Below, one piece after another: positions 27,209 through 35,692 of a stretch of 64,000 bases of DNA. The stretch is from Streptomyces sp. V1I1 (GTDB lineage Bacteria; Actinomycetota; Actinomycetes; Streptomycetales; Streptomycetaceae): NCBI RefSeq assembly GCF_030817355.1, contig NZ_JAUSZH010000001.1, forward strand, positions 2,908,501-2,972,500, in the 5' to 3' direction. The notes under the pieces are model-generated. The model did not search any database and was not told the origin of the DNA. It saw only the letters and a list, made by a program, of their open reading frames with translations. The translations under genes and the position numbers were made by a program. How positions within the stretch are numbered: position 1 is the stretch's first letter; each line of letters opens with the position of its first letter.

Positions 27209-29109
27209 CGGAGCAGCCCACCTCCCACGAAGGCCGGCAGCCCCTGGTTGCCCGGCCGCAGGAACGCACCCGGCCGCGCGCGGAGGCGACCGGGCCCTCG
27301 GCCGTGCCCGGGCCCTCGGCCGTGCCCGGGCCCTCGGGCCTGCCCGGGCCCTCGGCCGTGCCCGCGCCGTCCGGGCCCACGCAGGAGTTGGCGGGGACCG
27401 CGCGGCGGGAGGGGGACCGGCTGCGGTTCGTGGGGGCCGCGACGCGGCGGATCGCGCGCGGGATAGATCTGGACGAGATCGTGCTGGGGCTGTGCCGGGC
27501 CACCGTGCCGACCTTCTCCGACGCGATCCTCGTCTATCTGCGTGACCCGCTGCCGGTGGGCGACGAACGTCCGGTCTCGCCGTTCGTGCTGCGGCTGCGC
27601 CGCACCGACCGGCTGCGTTTAGCCGGTGAGGACGCCGACTTCGGTGCCGCCGTCCCGATCCCGGTCATCGACCCGCAGAACGACCTCACGCCGGCCGCCG
27701 AGCTGCGCGAGGTGCGTTCCGGCGGTGCGCTCTCCGAGGTCCTGCGCGGCGTGCGGCCCGTCTTCGGCGACTCCGCCGCCGCCCGGGCCGCGCTGCCCGA
27801 GCTGCTCGGTGACGGCCGGACCGTGCCGGGCGGCCATCGCGCGATACTGGCCCCGCTCCGCGGCAGGCGGCGGGTGATCGGTGCCGCGGTCTTCCTGCGC
27901 CGGCCCGACCGGCCCGCGTTCGAGCCCAACGACCTGCTGGTGGCAGCCCAGTTGGCGACGCACACCGCGCTCGGCATCGACAAGGCCGTGCTGTACGGCC
28001 GCGAGGCGTACATCGCCGACGAGCTGCAGCGCACCATGCTGCCGGACTCGCTGCCCCAGCCGACCGGCGTACGGCTCGCCAGCCGGTACCTCCCGGCCGC
28101 CGAGACCGCCCGCGTCGGCGGCGACTGGTACGACGCGATCCCGCTGCCGGGCAGCCGCGTGGCGCTCGTCGTCGGCGACGTCATGGGGCACTCCATGACC
28201 TCCGCCGCGATCATGGGCCAGCTGCGGACGACCGCGCAGACCCTCGCCGGGCTGGATCTGCCGCCGCAGGAGGTCCTGCACCATCTGGACGAGCAGGCCC
28301 AGCGGCTCGGCACCGACCGGATGGCGACCTGCATGTACGCCGTGTACGACCCCGTCGCGCACCGGATCACCATCGCCAACGCGGGCCACCCGCCGCCCAT
28401 CCTGCTGCACCTGGGCGGCCGGGCGGAGGTGCTGCGCGTACCGCCCGGCGCACCCATCGGGGTCGGCGGCGTGGACTTCGAGGCGGTCGAGCTGGACGCC
28501 CCGGCAGGCGCCACCCTGCTGCTGTACACCGACGGCCTGGTCGAGTCCCGGCTGCGGGACGTGTGGACCGGCATCGAGCAGCTGCGGGAGCGCCTGGCCG
28601 CCACCGCCCAGCTGACCGGTCCCGATCACTCGCCGCCGCTGGAGGCGCTCTGCGACGACGTGCTGGACATGCTCGGACCGGGCGACCGGGACGACGACAT
28701 CGCGCTGCTCGCGGCCCGCTTCGACGGGATCGCGCCGAGTGACGTCGCGTACTGGTACCTGGAGCCGGAGGACGCGGCCCCCGGCCGGGCCCGCCGACTG
28801 GCCCGCCGGGCGCTCAGCCGCTGGGGCCTGGAGGAGCTGAGCGACTCGGTGGAGCTGCTGGTCAGCGAGGTCGTGACCAATGCCGTGCGGTATGCCGAGC
28901 GTCCGGTGACCCTGCGGCTGCTGCGTACGGACGTGCTGCGCTGCGAGGTCGGCGACGACTCCCCGCAGCTGCCGAGGCAGCGGCGGGCAAGGGATACGGA
29001 CGAGGGCGGACGCGGTCTGTTTCTGGTGAACCGGCTGGCCAGACGGTGGGGAGCGACCCGGCTCTCGACCGGCAAGGTGGTCTGGTTCGAGCTGCCCACC
29101 CGTACATAG
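27205..29109 (+). CDS. SpoIIE-type PP2C phosphatase with GAF-like and anti-sigma ATPase domains
   Basis: The 634-residue multidomain regulator has an N-terminal disordered tail with 6-residue repeats (GPSAVP), a GAF-like sensor (about 60-270), and a PPM/SpoIIE phosphatase domain with 'RVGGDWYDAIPLPGSRVALVVGDVMGHSMTSAAIMGQLR', 'NAGHPPPILL', 'LLLYTDGLVESR' and 'DDIALLAARF'. A C-terminal HATPase has 'DSVELLVSEVVTNAVRYA' and 'EGGRGLFLVNRLARRWG...GKVVWFELP'. Such proteins dephosphorylate anti-anti-sigma factors and may also phosphorylate them. Codon 139 (27619-27621) is TTA, implying bldA-dependent translation. Start chosen by GTGA coupling to the upstream ORF. Confidence 0.93.
   Translation: MTEQPTSHEGRQPLVARPQERTRPRAEATGPSAVPGPSAVPGPSGLPGPSAVPAPSGPTQELAGTARREGDRLRFVGAATRRIARGIDLDEIVLGLCRATVPTFSDAILVYLRDPLPVGDERPVSPFVLRLRRTDRLRLAGEDADFGAAVPIPVIDPQNDLTPAAELREVRSGGALSEVLRGVRPVFGDSAAARAALPELLGDGRTVPGGHRAILAPLRGRRRVIGAAVFLRRPDRPAFEPNDLLVAAQLATHTALGIDKAVLYGREAYIADELQRTMLPDSLPQPTGVRLASRYLPAAETARVGGDWYDAIPLPGSRVALVVGDVMGHSMTSAAIMGQLRTTAQTLAGLDLPPQEVLHHLDEQAQRLGTDRMATCMYAVYDPVAHRITIANAGHPPPILLHLGGRAEVLRVPPGAPIGVGGVDFEAVELDAPAGATLLLYTDGLVESRLRDVWTGIEQLRERLAATAQLTGPDHSPPLEALCDDVLDMLGPGDRDDDIALLAARFDGIAPSDVAYWYLEPEDAAPGRARRLARRALSRWGLEELSDSVELLVSEVVTNAVRYAERPVTLRLLRTDVLRCEVGDDSPQLPRQRRARDTDEGGRGLFLVNRLARRWGATRLSTGKVVWFELPTRT
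27292..27381 (+). repeat. Tandem 18-bp repeats encoding GPSAVP
   Basis: Four to five copies of GGGCCCTCGGCCGTGCCC in tandem, some slightly changed, give a proline-rich hexapeptide repeat in the tail of the SpoIIE protein. The copy number is likely to vary between strains. Confidence 0.85.
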
Positions 29110-29221
29110 CCCATATCTGGACCCCGTCCAAGTGTTGCCGCCATCGTATCTGCGGAGTTGACTGGGGCGCGCGGCCGAAGCGACCACATCCCTGAATCGA
29201 CCTATCGACGGGAGGACGCTC

Positions 29222-30685
29222 GTGACCGAGTCATCCCCGAACACTCCGTACACGACCAACAACGCCGGCATCCCGGTGGAGAGCGACGAGCACTCGCTCA
29301 CCATCAGCTCCGACGGTCCGATCCTGCTCCAGGACCACTACCTCATCGAGAAGATGGCCCAGTTCAACCGTGAGCGGGTCCCCGAGCGGGTGGTGCACGC
29401 CAAGGGAGCCGGTGCGTACGGAACCTTCGAAGTCATCAATGACGTCAGCCAGTTCACCAAGGCCGACCTGTTCCAGCCGGGCAAGCGCACCGAGATGCTG
29501 GCCCGATTCTCCACGGTCGCGGGCGAGCAGGGCTCCCCCGACACCTGGCGCGACCCCCGCGGCTTCGCGCTCAAGTTCTATACGGAGCACGGCAATTACG
29601 ATCTGGTCGGCAACAACACGCCGGTCTTCTTCGTACGCGACCCGCAGAAGTTCCAGGACTTCATCCGCTCCCAGAAGCGCCGTTCCGACAACGGGATGCG
29701 CGACAACGACATGCAGTGGGACTTCTGGACCCTCTCGCCCGAGTCCGCGCACATGGTGACATGGCTGATGGGCGACCGGGGCATCCCCAAGAACTACCGC
29801 CACATGAACGGCTACAGCTCACACACCTATATGTGGGTGAACGGCGGCGGCGAGCGGTTCTGGGTGAAGTACCACATCAAGACCGACCAGGGCATCGACT
29901 TCCTCACCCAGGCCGACGCCGACGACCTTGCGGGCCGGGACGGCGACGTCCACCGGCGCGACCTGTTCGACTCGATCGCGAGCGGCAATGCCCCGTCCTG
30001 GACCATGAACGTCCAGGTCATGCCGTTCGAAGACGCCCTGGACTACCGCTTCAACCCGTTCGACCTGACCAAGGTGTGGCCGCACGGCGACTACCCGTTG
30101 ATCGAGGTCGGCCGGATGACGCTCAACAAGAACCCGGAGAACTACTTCATCCATATCGAGCAGGCCGCCTTCGAGCCCTCGAACCTGGTGCCGGGCATCG
30201 GCCCGTCGCCGGACAAGATGCTGCTCGGCCGGCTCTTCTCGTATCCGGACACCCACCGCTACCGGATCGGTCCGAACTACGCCCAGCTGCCGCCCAACAG
30301 GGCGCGCTCGCAGGTGAATTCGTACGCGAAGGACGGCCCGATGCGGTACGAGCTGGCGAACACGGCACGGCCCTACGCCCCGAACTCCTACGGCGGCCCG
30401 GCGGCCGACGTGGCGAACTTCGGCGACCCGGCGGGCTGGGCGGCCGCTGGCGAGATGGTGCGCGAGGCCTACAGGCTGCACCGCGAGGACGACGACTGGG
30501 GCCAGCCGGGCACCATGGTCCGCCAGGTCCTCGACGACGCCGCGCGCGACCGGCTGGTGTCGAACGTCAGCGGGCACCTGTTGCAGGGGGTGACCCGGCC
30601 GATCGTGGACCGGGCGCTGCAGTACTGGCGCAACATCGACAAGCAGCTGGGCGACCGTATCGCCAACAACGTGAACGGCGGCTGA
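29222..30685 (+). CDS. Monofunctional heme catalase (small-subunit clade)
   Basis: This 487-residue catalase decomposes hydrogen peroxide. Active-site His lies in '[15 protein letters not shown]', Asn in '[15 protein letters not shown]', and the proximal heme Tyr in '[13 protein letters not shown]'. Substrate-channel and NADPH-region motifs ('[28 protein letters not shown]') are intact. GTG at 29222 follows GGGAGGACGCTC. It is monocistronic, and no fur/catR gene adjoins it; the nearest Fur regulator is at 8.2 kb. Confidence 0.96.
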   Translation: MTESSPNTPYTTNNAGIPVESDEHSLTISSDGPILLQDHYLIEKMAQFNRERVPERVVHAKGAGAYGTFEVINDVSQFTKADLFQPGKRTEMLARFSTVAGEQGSPDTWRDPRGFALKFYTEHGNYDLVGNNTPVFFVRDPQKFQDFIRSQKRRSDNGMRDNDMQWDFWTLSPESAHMVTWLMGDRGIPKNYRHMNGYSSHTYMWVNGGGERFWVKYHIKTDQGIDFLTQADADDLAGRDGDVHRRDLFDSIASGNAPSWTMNVQVMPFEDALDYRFNPFDLTKVWPHGDYPLIEVGRMTLNKNPENYFIHIEQAAFEPSNLVPGIGPSPDKMLLGRLFSYPDTHRYRIGPNYAQLPPNRARSQVNSYAKDGPMRYELANTARPYAPNSYGGPAADVANFGDPAGWAAAGEMVREAYRLHREDDDWGQPGTMVRQVLDDAARDRLVSNVSGHLLQGVTRPIVDRALQYWRNIDKQLGDRIANNVNGG

Positions 30686-30783
30686 CAGCGGATACGACTG
30701 TGCCCGCGGATCCGGAAGCCGGGTCCGCGGGCAAAGTCATGTCATGACGGCCACGCATGACGCCATGGCATGCAGTTATGGCA

Positions 30784-32997
30784 TTACGGCCTGAGGACGC
30801 CCTTGTCGCCGTCCGGCCCGCCCGGGTCGGTCGGATCGGTCGGCGGCGTGAAGGTCGGCTCACCCGTCGGCGTCTTGGTCGGTGTCTGCGTCGGATCGTC
30901 CGTCGGCGTCTCGGTGGGCGTCTTCGTCGGGGTCGGTGTCGGAGTCTCCTCCGGCTCCCGGGTCGCCGTCGGAGAGGGCGTCTGGGTCGGGGTGTCCGAC
31001 GGCTTCGGATCCGGGTCCGCGGTCGCCGTCTCGTCGACCTCCAGCTCGAACTCGGCGTCCGAGCCGCCGTCCAGCGCGCCCGTCGTGTACTGCTTCCAGA
31101 TCTTGGCCGGCACGCCACCGCCGTTGGCGCGGCCCGCGTTGACGGTGTCGGTCAGCGTGACCTGCCCGCCCTTGGGGTCCTCGCCGAACAGGGCGACGGC
31201 GGTGACGAGTTCGGGGGTGTAGCCCACGAACCACGCCGAGCGGTTGTTCTCCGAGGTACCGGTCTTGCCCGCCGCCTCGTACTCGCCGGCCGCGTTCTGG
31301 CCCGAGCCGCTCTTCACGACGCCCGTCATGGCCGCGGTGGTGGTGTCCGCCGCCTCGCGGCTGATGACCTGGTCGCCGATCGGGTCCGCCAGGTCGGCCT
31401 CGCGGACCTGGTGCTCGGCGGACTTCACGATCGTCGGCGTGACCTTCTTGCCGTGGTTGTCGAGAGTCGCGTACACCGCGGCCATGTCCCAGGTGGAGGC
31501 GCCCATCGTGCCGAGCGACATCGCGGGCCTCTCCGGCCAGCCCTTGCCGTCCTTCATGCCGAGGTCGAGTGCGGTCTTCTTCGCCTTCTCCGGGCTCACA
31601 TCCACGATCATCTGCGCGAAGACGGAGTTGATCGAGCTGTTCGTGGCCCTCTGGACGGTGACCGGGCCGTAGTCCCGGTCGTCCTCGTTCTCCGGCGCGA
31701 AGGGGGTGTCGCTGCCCTCGACGGGCCGCTTGCTCGTGCCGTCGTATGTGGTCTTCAGGCCGATCGGTTCGCCGTCCTGGGTCTTGGACCCGTTCTCCAG
31801 GGCGGAGGCGAGGACGACGGGCTTGAAGGTCGAGGCGGGCTGGTAGTCGCGGCGGGTGGCGTTGGACAGCCAGTGCTCGGTGGCGCCGATGCCGCCGTAC
31901 AGCGCGACGACATGGCCGGTCTTCGGGTTGACGGAGGTCGCACCCGCCTGGACGGTCGCGTCGGCCTTGTCGCTCTTGCGCTCGAGCCTCTCCTCGAGCT
32001 GCTTGTCGACCGCCTTGACCAGCTGCTTCTGGCGCTTCTCGTCGATGTTGAGGGTGATCGTCCAGCCGCCGGCCTCGATCTCGTCCTCGCTGATGCCCTG
32101 GCGTTCCAGCTCGGCGTTGGCCGCATCGACGAGGTAGCCGGTCTGGCCGCCCATGCCGGGGGCCGCCTTCGGGGTCTTGGGGAAGGGGAACTTCAGGGCG
32201 CCGCGCTTGCCGGAGTCGAGCCAGTTCTCCTCGACCATGTTGTCGAGTACGTAGTTCCAGCGCTCGGTGACCAGCTTCTTGCCGGTGTCGGAGGCGACCG
32301 CCCAGTCGTACTGGCTGGGGGCCTGGAGGAGGGAGGCGAGGTACGCGCCCTGGGCGACGGTCAGTTCGGACGCGTCGACGCGGTAGTACGCCTGGGCCGC
32401 GGCCTGGATTCCGTACGCACCGCGCCCGTAGTAACTGGTGTTCATGTACCCGGCGAGGATCTCGCTCTTTTCCTTCTTCTGGTCCACCTTGAGCGAGATC
32501 ACCAGCTCTTTGAGCTTGCGGGTGACCGTCTGGTCCTGGTCGAGGTAGTAGTTCTTGACGTACTGCTGCGTGATCGTCGAGCCGCCCTGCTTGCCCTTGC
32601 CGGTGAGGGTGTTCATCAGGCCGCGGGCGGTGCCCTTGAAGTCGACTCCGGAGTCCTTGAAGAAGGTCTTGTTCTCGGCGGCGACGAAGGTGTACTGGAC
32701 GTCCTTCGGGATCTGCTCGAGCCCGACGATCTCGCGGTTGACGGTGCCGGTCCGGGTGAGGATCTTGCCGTCGCTGTACTTGTAGACGTTGCTCTGCATC
32801 TCGGCCTGGGCGTTGGCCGTGGGCACCGGCACGATCAGATAGATCACGAAGAACGCGCCCATCGCCAGCAGGCAGAAGCCGAAGAAGGCGCCCAGCAGCT
32901 TCCTCCAGGTGAAGAACCGCCGTATGCCCGTGGGCCCCGCTTTCTTCGCCCGGCGCGCCCCACTCTGCCGGGCCCGTCGTGCTTCCGCTCGGCCCAT
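30784..32997 (-). CDS. Class A penicillin-binding protein (transglycosylase/transpeptidase)
   Basis: The 737-residue bifunctional peptidoglycan synthase has a basic cytoplasmic tail, one membrane helix (about 34-56), and a GT51 transglycosylase with 'AAENKTFFKDSGVDFKGTARGL' and 'QGGSTITQQYVKNYYL'. The transpeptidase has SxxK in 'PASTFKPVVL', SxN in 'TNSSINSVF' and KTG in 'EAAGKTGTSENNRSAWFVGY'. The last 110 residues are a Thr/Pro/Glu-rich tail with repeated TPT and TPTET units. It is divergent from the SPFH protein gene. Confidence 0.95.
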   Translation of the reverse strand: MGRAEARRARQSGARRAKKAGPTGIRRFFTWRKLLGAFFGFCLLAMGAFFVIYLIVPVPTANAQAEMQSNVYKYSDGKILTRTGTVNREIVGLEQIPKDVQYTFVAAENKTFFKDSGVDFKGTARGLMNTLTGKGKQGGSTITQQYVKNYYLDQDQTVTRKLKELVISLKVDQKKEKSEILAGYMNTSYYGRGAYGIQAAAQAYYRVDASELTVAQGAYLASLLQAPSQYDWAVASDTGKKLVTERWNYVLDNMVEENWLDSGKRGALKFPFPKTPKAAPGMGGQTGYLVDAANAELERQGISEDEIEAGGWTITLNIDEKRQKQLVKAVDKQLEERLERKSDKADATVQAGATSVNPKTGHVVALYGGIGATEHWLSNATRRDYQPASTFKPVVLASALENGSKTQDGEPIGLKTTYDGTSKRPVEGSDTPFAPENEDDRDYGPVTVQRATNSSINSVFAQMIVDVSPEKAKKTALDLGMKDGKGWPERPAMSLGTMGASTWDMAAVYATLDNHGKKVTPTIVKSAEHQVREADLADPIGDQVISREAADTTTAAMTGVVKSGSGQNAAGEYEAAGKTGTSENNRSAWFVGYTPELVTAVALFGEDPKGGQVTLTDTVNAGRANGGGVPAKIWKQYTTGALDGGSDAEFELEVDETATADPDPKPSDTPTQTPSPTATREPEETPTPTPTKTPTETPTDDPTQTPTKTPTGEPTFTPPTDPTDPGGPDGDKGVLRP

Positions 32998-33246
32998 CGC
33001 TTCGTTGCTCCGCTCTCACTACTCGGTCTGCTCGGTCTCAGATCAGCTCAGAAAGCTAACACCGCTAGTACAGACAAAGGCCCACTCATCCGGTCTTTTC
33101 CGGACGTGACAATGAGCACCCCGTCTCAAGGAACCGACTCACGAGAGGCACACAGGGTTGCGACGGAAGTTAAAGTGATAGCAGAATGATGGCAGCGTCG
33201 GCGAGGTCGCCGACTGCTGCCGGACTGCCGAAAACGGGGAGCGATC

Positions 33247-34182
33247 ATGCCTGCCACCAGCACGACAACCACGGACGACCTGCCGGAGATGCCCGCGCCG
33301 CAGGTCCGTGAAATTCCGGCACACAGCATCGGCGGGGGCCTCGCGCTACTGCTGGGCCTGCTCGGCCTCGCCGCCGGGGTGGTGCTCGTCATCGCCGGGG
33401 CGGCGACCGCCTCGACCGGTGCGAAGGCCGCGCTCATCGTGATCGGCATCCTGGCCGCGATCGCGGCGTTCTTCGCGATGTGCGGGCTGAACATGGTCGC
33501 GCCGGGCGAGGCGCGGGTGGTCCAGCTCTTCGGCCGCTACCGGGGCACGATCCGTACGGACGGACTGCGCTGGGTCAACCCGCTCACCTCGCGGGTCAAG
33601 ATCTCGACGCGGGTGCGGAACCACGAGACCGCGGTACTCAAGGTGAACGACGCCTACGGCAACCCGATCGAGCTGGCGGCGGTGGTGGTTTGGAAGGTGG
33701 AGGACACCGCGCAGGCGATGTTCGAGGTGGACGACTTCCTGGAGTTCGTCTCCACGCAGACGGAGGCGGCCGTACGGCACATCGCCATCGAGTACCCGTA
33801 CGACGCGCACGACGAGGACGGCCTGTCGCTGCGCGGCAACGCAGAGGAGATCACCGAGAAGCTGGCGGTGGAGCTGCACGCGCGGGTCGAGGCGGCGGGC
33901 GTCCACATCATCGAGTCCCGCTTCACGCATCTCGCGTACGCACCGGAGATCGCCTCCGCGATGCTTCAGCGCCAGCAGGCGGGCGCGGTGGTCGCGGCAC
34001 GGCGGCAGATCGTGGACGGCGCGGTGGGAATGGTCGAGGCGGCGCTCGTCCGGATCCAGGAGCAGGACATCGTGGAACTGGACGCGGAGCGGAAGGCGGC
34101 GATGGTGTCGAACCTGATGGTGGTGCTGTGCGGTGACCGCGCGGCGCAGCCGGTCCTCAATACGGGCACGCTCTACCAGTGA
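33247..34182 (+). CDS. SPFH (band 7/stomatin-like) membrane protein
   Basis: The 311-residue protein has two membrane helices (about 27-50 and 57-80) followed by a long SPFH domain, with '[47 protein letters not shown]' and '[37 protein letters not shown]', then the helical '[32 protein letters not shown]'. It scaffolds membrane microdomains in related systems. Its stop overlaps the GTG of the next gene (GTGA), so the two are coupled. Confidence 0.92.
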   Translation: MPATSTTTTDDLPEMPAPQVREIPAHSIGGGLALLLGLLGLAAGVVLVIAGAATASTGAKAALIVIGILAAIAAFFAMCGLNMVAPGEARVVQLFGRYRGTIRTDGLRWVNPLTSRVKISTRVRNHETAVLKVNDAYGNPIELAAVVVWKVEDTAQAMFEVDDFLEFVSTQTEAAVRHIAIEYPYDAHDEDGLSLRGNAEEITEKLAVELHARVEAAGVHIIESRFTHLAYAPEIASAMLQRQQAGAVVAARRQIVDGAVGMVEAALVRIQEQDIVELDAERKAAMVSNLMVVLCGDRAAQPVLNTGTLYQ

Positions 34183-34391
34183 CGCGCCCCGAGCGGAAGC
34201 AGGTGCTGCTGCGGCTGGACCCTGCGGTGTACGAGGCGCTGGCGCGCTGGGCGTCCGACGAGCTGCGCAGCGCGAACGCGCAGATCGAATTCATCCTCCG
34301 CCGCGCCCTGTCGGACGCGGGCCGCTTGCCGGGCGGCGTCACCCCGATCCCGCGACGGGGCCGCCCCCCGAAGCCACCGGAGGAGGGGTAG
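34179..34391 (+). CDS. Small ribbon-helix-helix-like protein coupled to the SPFH gene
   Basis: This 70-residue basic protein has 'RKQVLLRLDPAVYEALARWASDELRSANAQIEFILRRALSDAG', an Arc/MetJ-type ribbon-helix-helix pattern, then a Pro/Arg-rich tail. GTG at 34179 overlaps the SPFH stop by four bases. Such toxin/plasmid-type DNA-binding modules normally autoregulate. Here the coupling suggests it either represses the operon or stabilises the SPFH protein; neither is shown. Confidence 0.8.
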   Translation: MTRPERKQVLLRLDPAVYEALARWASDELRSANAQIEFILRRALSDAGRLPGGVTPIPRRGRPPKPPEEG

Positions 34392-34393
34392 TT

Positions 34394-34444
34394 CCTGGGG
34401 CTTCGCCCCAGGACCCCCGTACGCGGGGTCCGGGGCGGAGCACC
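34394..34444. repeat. Short copy of the GC-rich intergenic palindromic repeat
   Basis: CCTGGGGCTTCGCCCCAGG followed by ACGCGGGGTCCGGGGCGGAG shares its ends with the longer element at 22987-23127. It forms a terminator-like hairpin after the SPFH operon. Confidence 0.75.
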
Positions 34445-34445
34445 G

Positions 34446-34464
34446 GTATACACGGCGAGTATAC
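34446..34464. promoter_or_regulatory. Paired GTATAC sites upstream of padR-type gene
   Basis: GTATAC occurs at 34446-34451 and 34459-34464, separated by 7 bp, 20 bp upstream of the PadR start codon. PadR-family operators often have such short AT-rich dyads, so it is a candidate autoregulatory site overlapping the promoter. Confidence 0.5.
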
Positions 34465-34484
34465 GCACGGTGTAGAGTGCGCTC

Positions 34485-35009
34485 ATGTCCATCGGTCACA
34501 CCCTCCTCGGGCTCCTCGAATCCGGCCCACGCCACGGCTACGACCTCAAGCGCGCCTTCGACGAAAAGTTCGGCCACGACCGGCCCCTCCACTACGGGCA
34601 GGTCTACTCGACCATGTCCCGCCTCCTCAAGAACGGCCTCGTCGAGGTCGACGGCATCGAGGCCGGCGGCGGGCCCGAGCGCAAGCGGTACGCCATCACC
34701 GACGCCGGGATCACCGACGTGTCGCAGTGGCTCGCGCAGCCCGAAAAACCCGAGCCGTATCTTCAGTCGACCCTCTACACCAAGGTCGTCCTCGCTCTGC
34801 TCACGGGCCGCAGTGCCGCCGATCTGCTCGATTCGCAGCGGGCCGAGCATCTGCGGCTCATGCGCATCCTCACCGACCGCAAGCGCCGCGGCGACCTCGC
34901 CGACCAGCTCATCTGCGACCACGCCCTGTTCCATCTCGAAGCTGATCTGCGCTGGCTGGAGCTGACCGCCGCCCGCCTCGACCAGCTCGCCAAGGCGGTG
35001 CGCGGATGA
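34485..35009 (+). CDS. PadR family transcriptional regulator
   Basis: The 174-residue protein has the PadR winged helix: 'IGHTLLGLLESGPRHGYDLKRAFDEKFGHDRPLHYGQVYSTMSRLLKNGLVEVDG' and wing 'KRYAITDAGITDVSQWL', then a C-terminal dimerisation helix pair. It leads an operon with an ABC ATPase and an FtsX-type permease; its stop overlaps the ATPase start (ATGA). It is a typical ligand-responsive repressor of drug/lipid exporters. Confidence 0.94.
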   Translation: MSIGHTLLGLLESGPRHGYDLKRAFDEKFGHDRPLHYGQVYSTMSRLLKNGLVEVDGIEAGGGPERKRYAITDAGITDVSQWLAQPEKPEPYLQSTLYTKVVLALLTGRSAADLLDSQRAEHLRLMRILTDRKRRGDLADQLICDHALFHLEADLRWLELTAARLDQLAKAVRG

Positions 35010-35692
35010 CCCCCGCAGGCTCCCTCCTCGTCGCAGGCGATCTGCACAAGGCGTACGGTCCGACCCCCGCACTCGACGGCGCATCGTTCTCCATCCACCC
35101 CGGCGAGGTCGTCGCGGTCATGGGGCCGTCCGGCTCCGGCAAGTCGACCCTCCTCCACTGCCTCGCCGGGATCGTCCGGCCCGACTCCGGATCCATCCGG
35201 TACGGCGGGCGCGAGCTCACCGGGATGTCGGACGCCGAGCGCAGCACCCTGCGCCGTACCGAGTTCGGGTTCGTGTTCCAGTTCGGGCAGCTCGTACCGG
35301 AGTTGACCTGTACGGAGAACGTGGCGCTGCCCCTCCGGCTCACCGGCGTGAAGCGCAAGTTCGCCGAGCGCGCCGCCCAGGAGTGGATGGAGCGGCTCGA
35401 GGTCGCCGACGTCGGCCGAAAGCGGCCCGGCGAGGTCTCCGGCGGACAGGGCCAGCGCGTCGCCGTCGCCCGGGCGCTGGTCACATCGCCGCGGGTGATC
35501 TTCGCGGACGAGCCGACCGGCGCGCTGGACTCCCTCAACGGCGAGCGAGTGATGGAACTGCTCACCGAGTCGTCCCGGGACACCAATGCCGCGGTCGTCC
35601 TGGTGACGCACGAGGCCCGGGTGGCCGCGTACTCCGACCGCGAAGTCATCGTCCGCGACGGCAAGGTGCGCGACATGGCGGGCGTGGCATGA
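35006..35692 (+). CDS. ABC transporter ATP-binding protein (MacB/LolD-like)
   Basis: The 228-residue ATPase has Walker A 'GPSGSGKST' (about 40-48), Q-loop 'FVFQFGQLVPELTCTENV', signature 'EVSGGQGQR', Walker B 'VIFADEPTGALDS' and an H-loop 'VTHEARVA'. The GALDS variant and the neighbouring FtsX-type permease place it in the MacB/LolD type VII superfamily of mechanotransmission transporters. It overlaps both neighbours by four bases. Confidence 0.95.
   Translation: MTPAGSLLVAGDLHKAYGPTPALDGASFSIHPGEVVAVMGPSGSGKSTLLHCLAGIVRPDSGSIRYGGRELTGMSDAERSTLRRTEFGFVFQFGQLVPELTCTENVALPLRLTGVKRKFAERAAQEWMERLEVADVGRKRPGEVSGGQGQRVAVARALVTSPRVIFADEPTGALDSLNGERVMELLTESSRDTNAAVVLVTHEARVAAYSDREVIVRDGKVRDMAGVA

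Noticed and set aside
30757..33189. 810-codon plus-strand frame opposite the penicillin-binding protein
   Set aside because: Antisense shadow with repetitive Gly/Arg/Val content; the sense frame has all PBP motifs.
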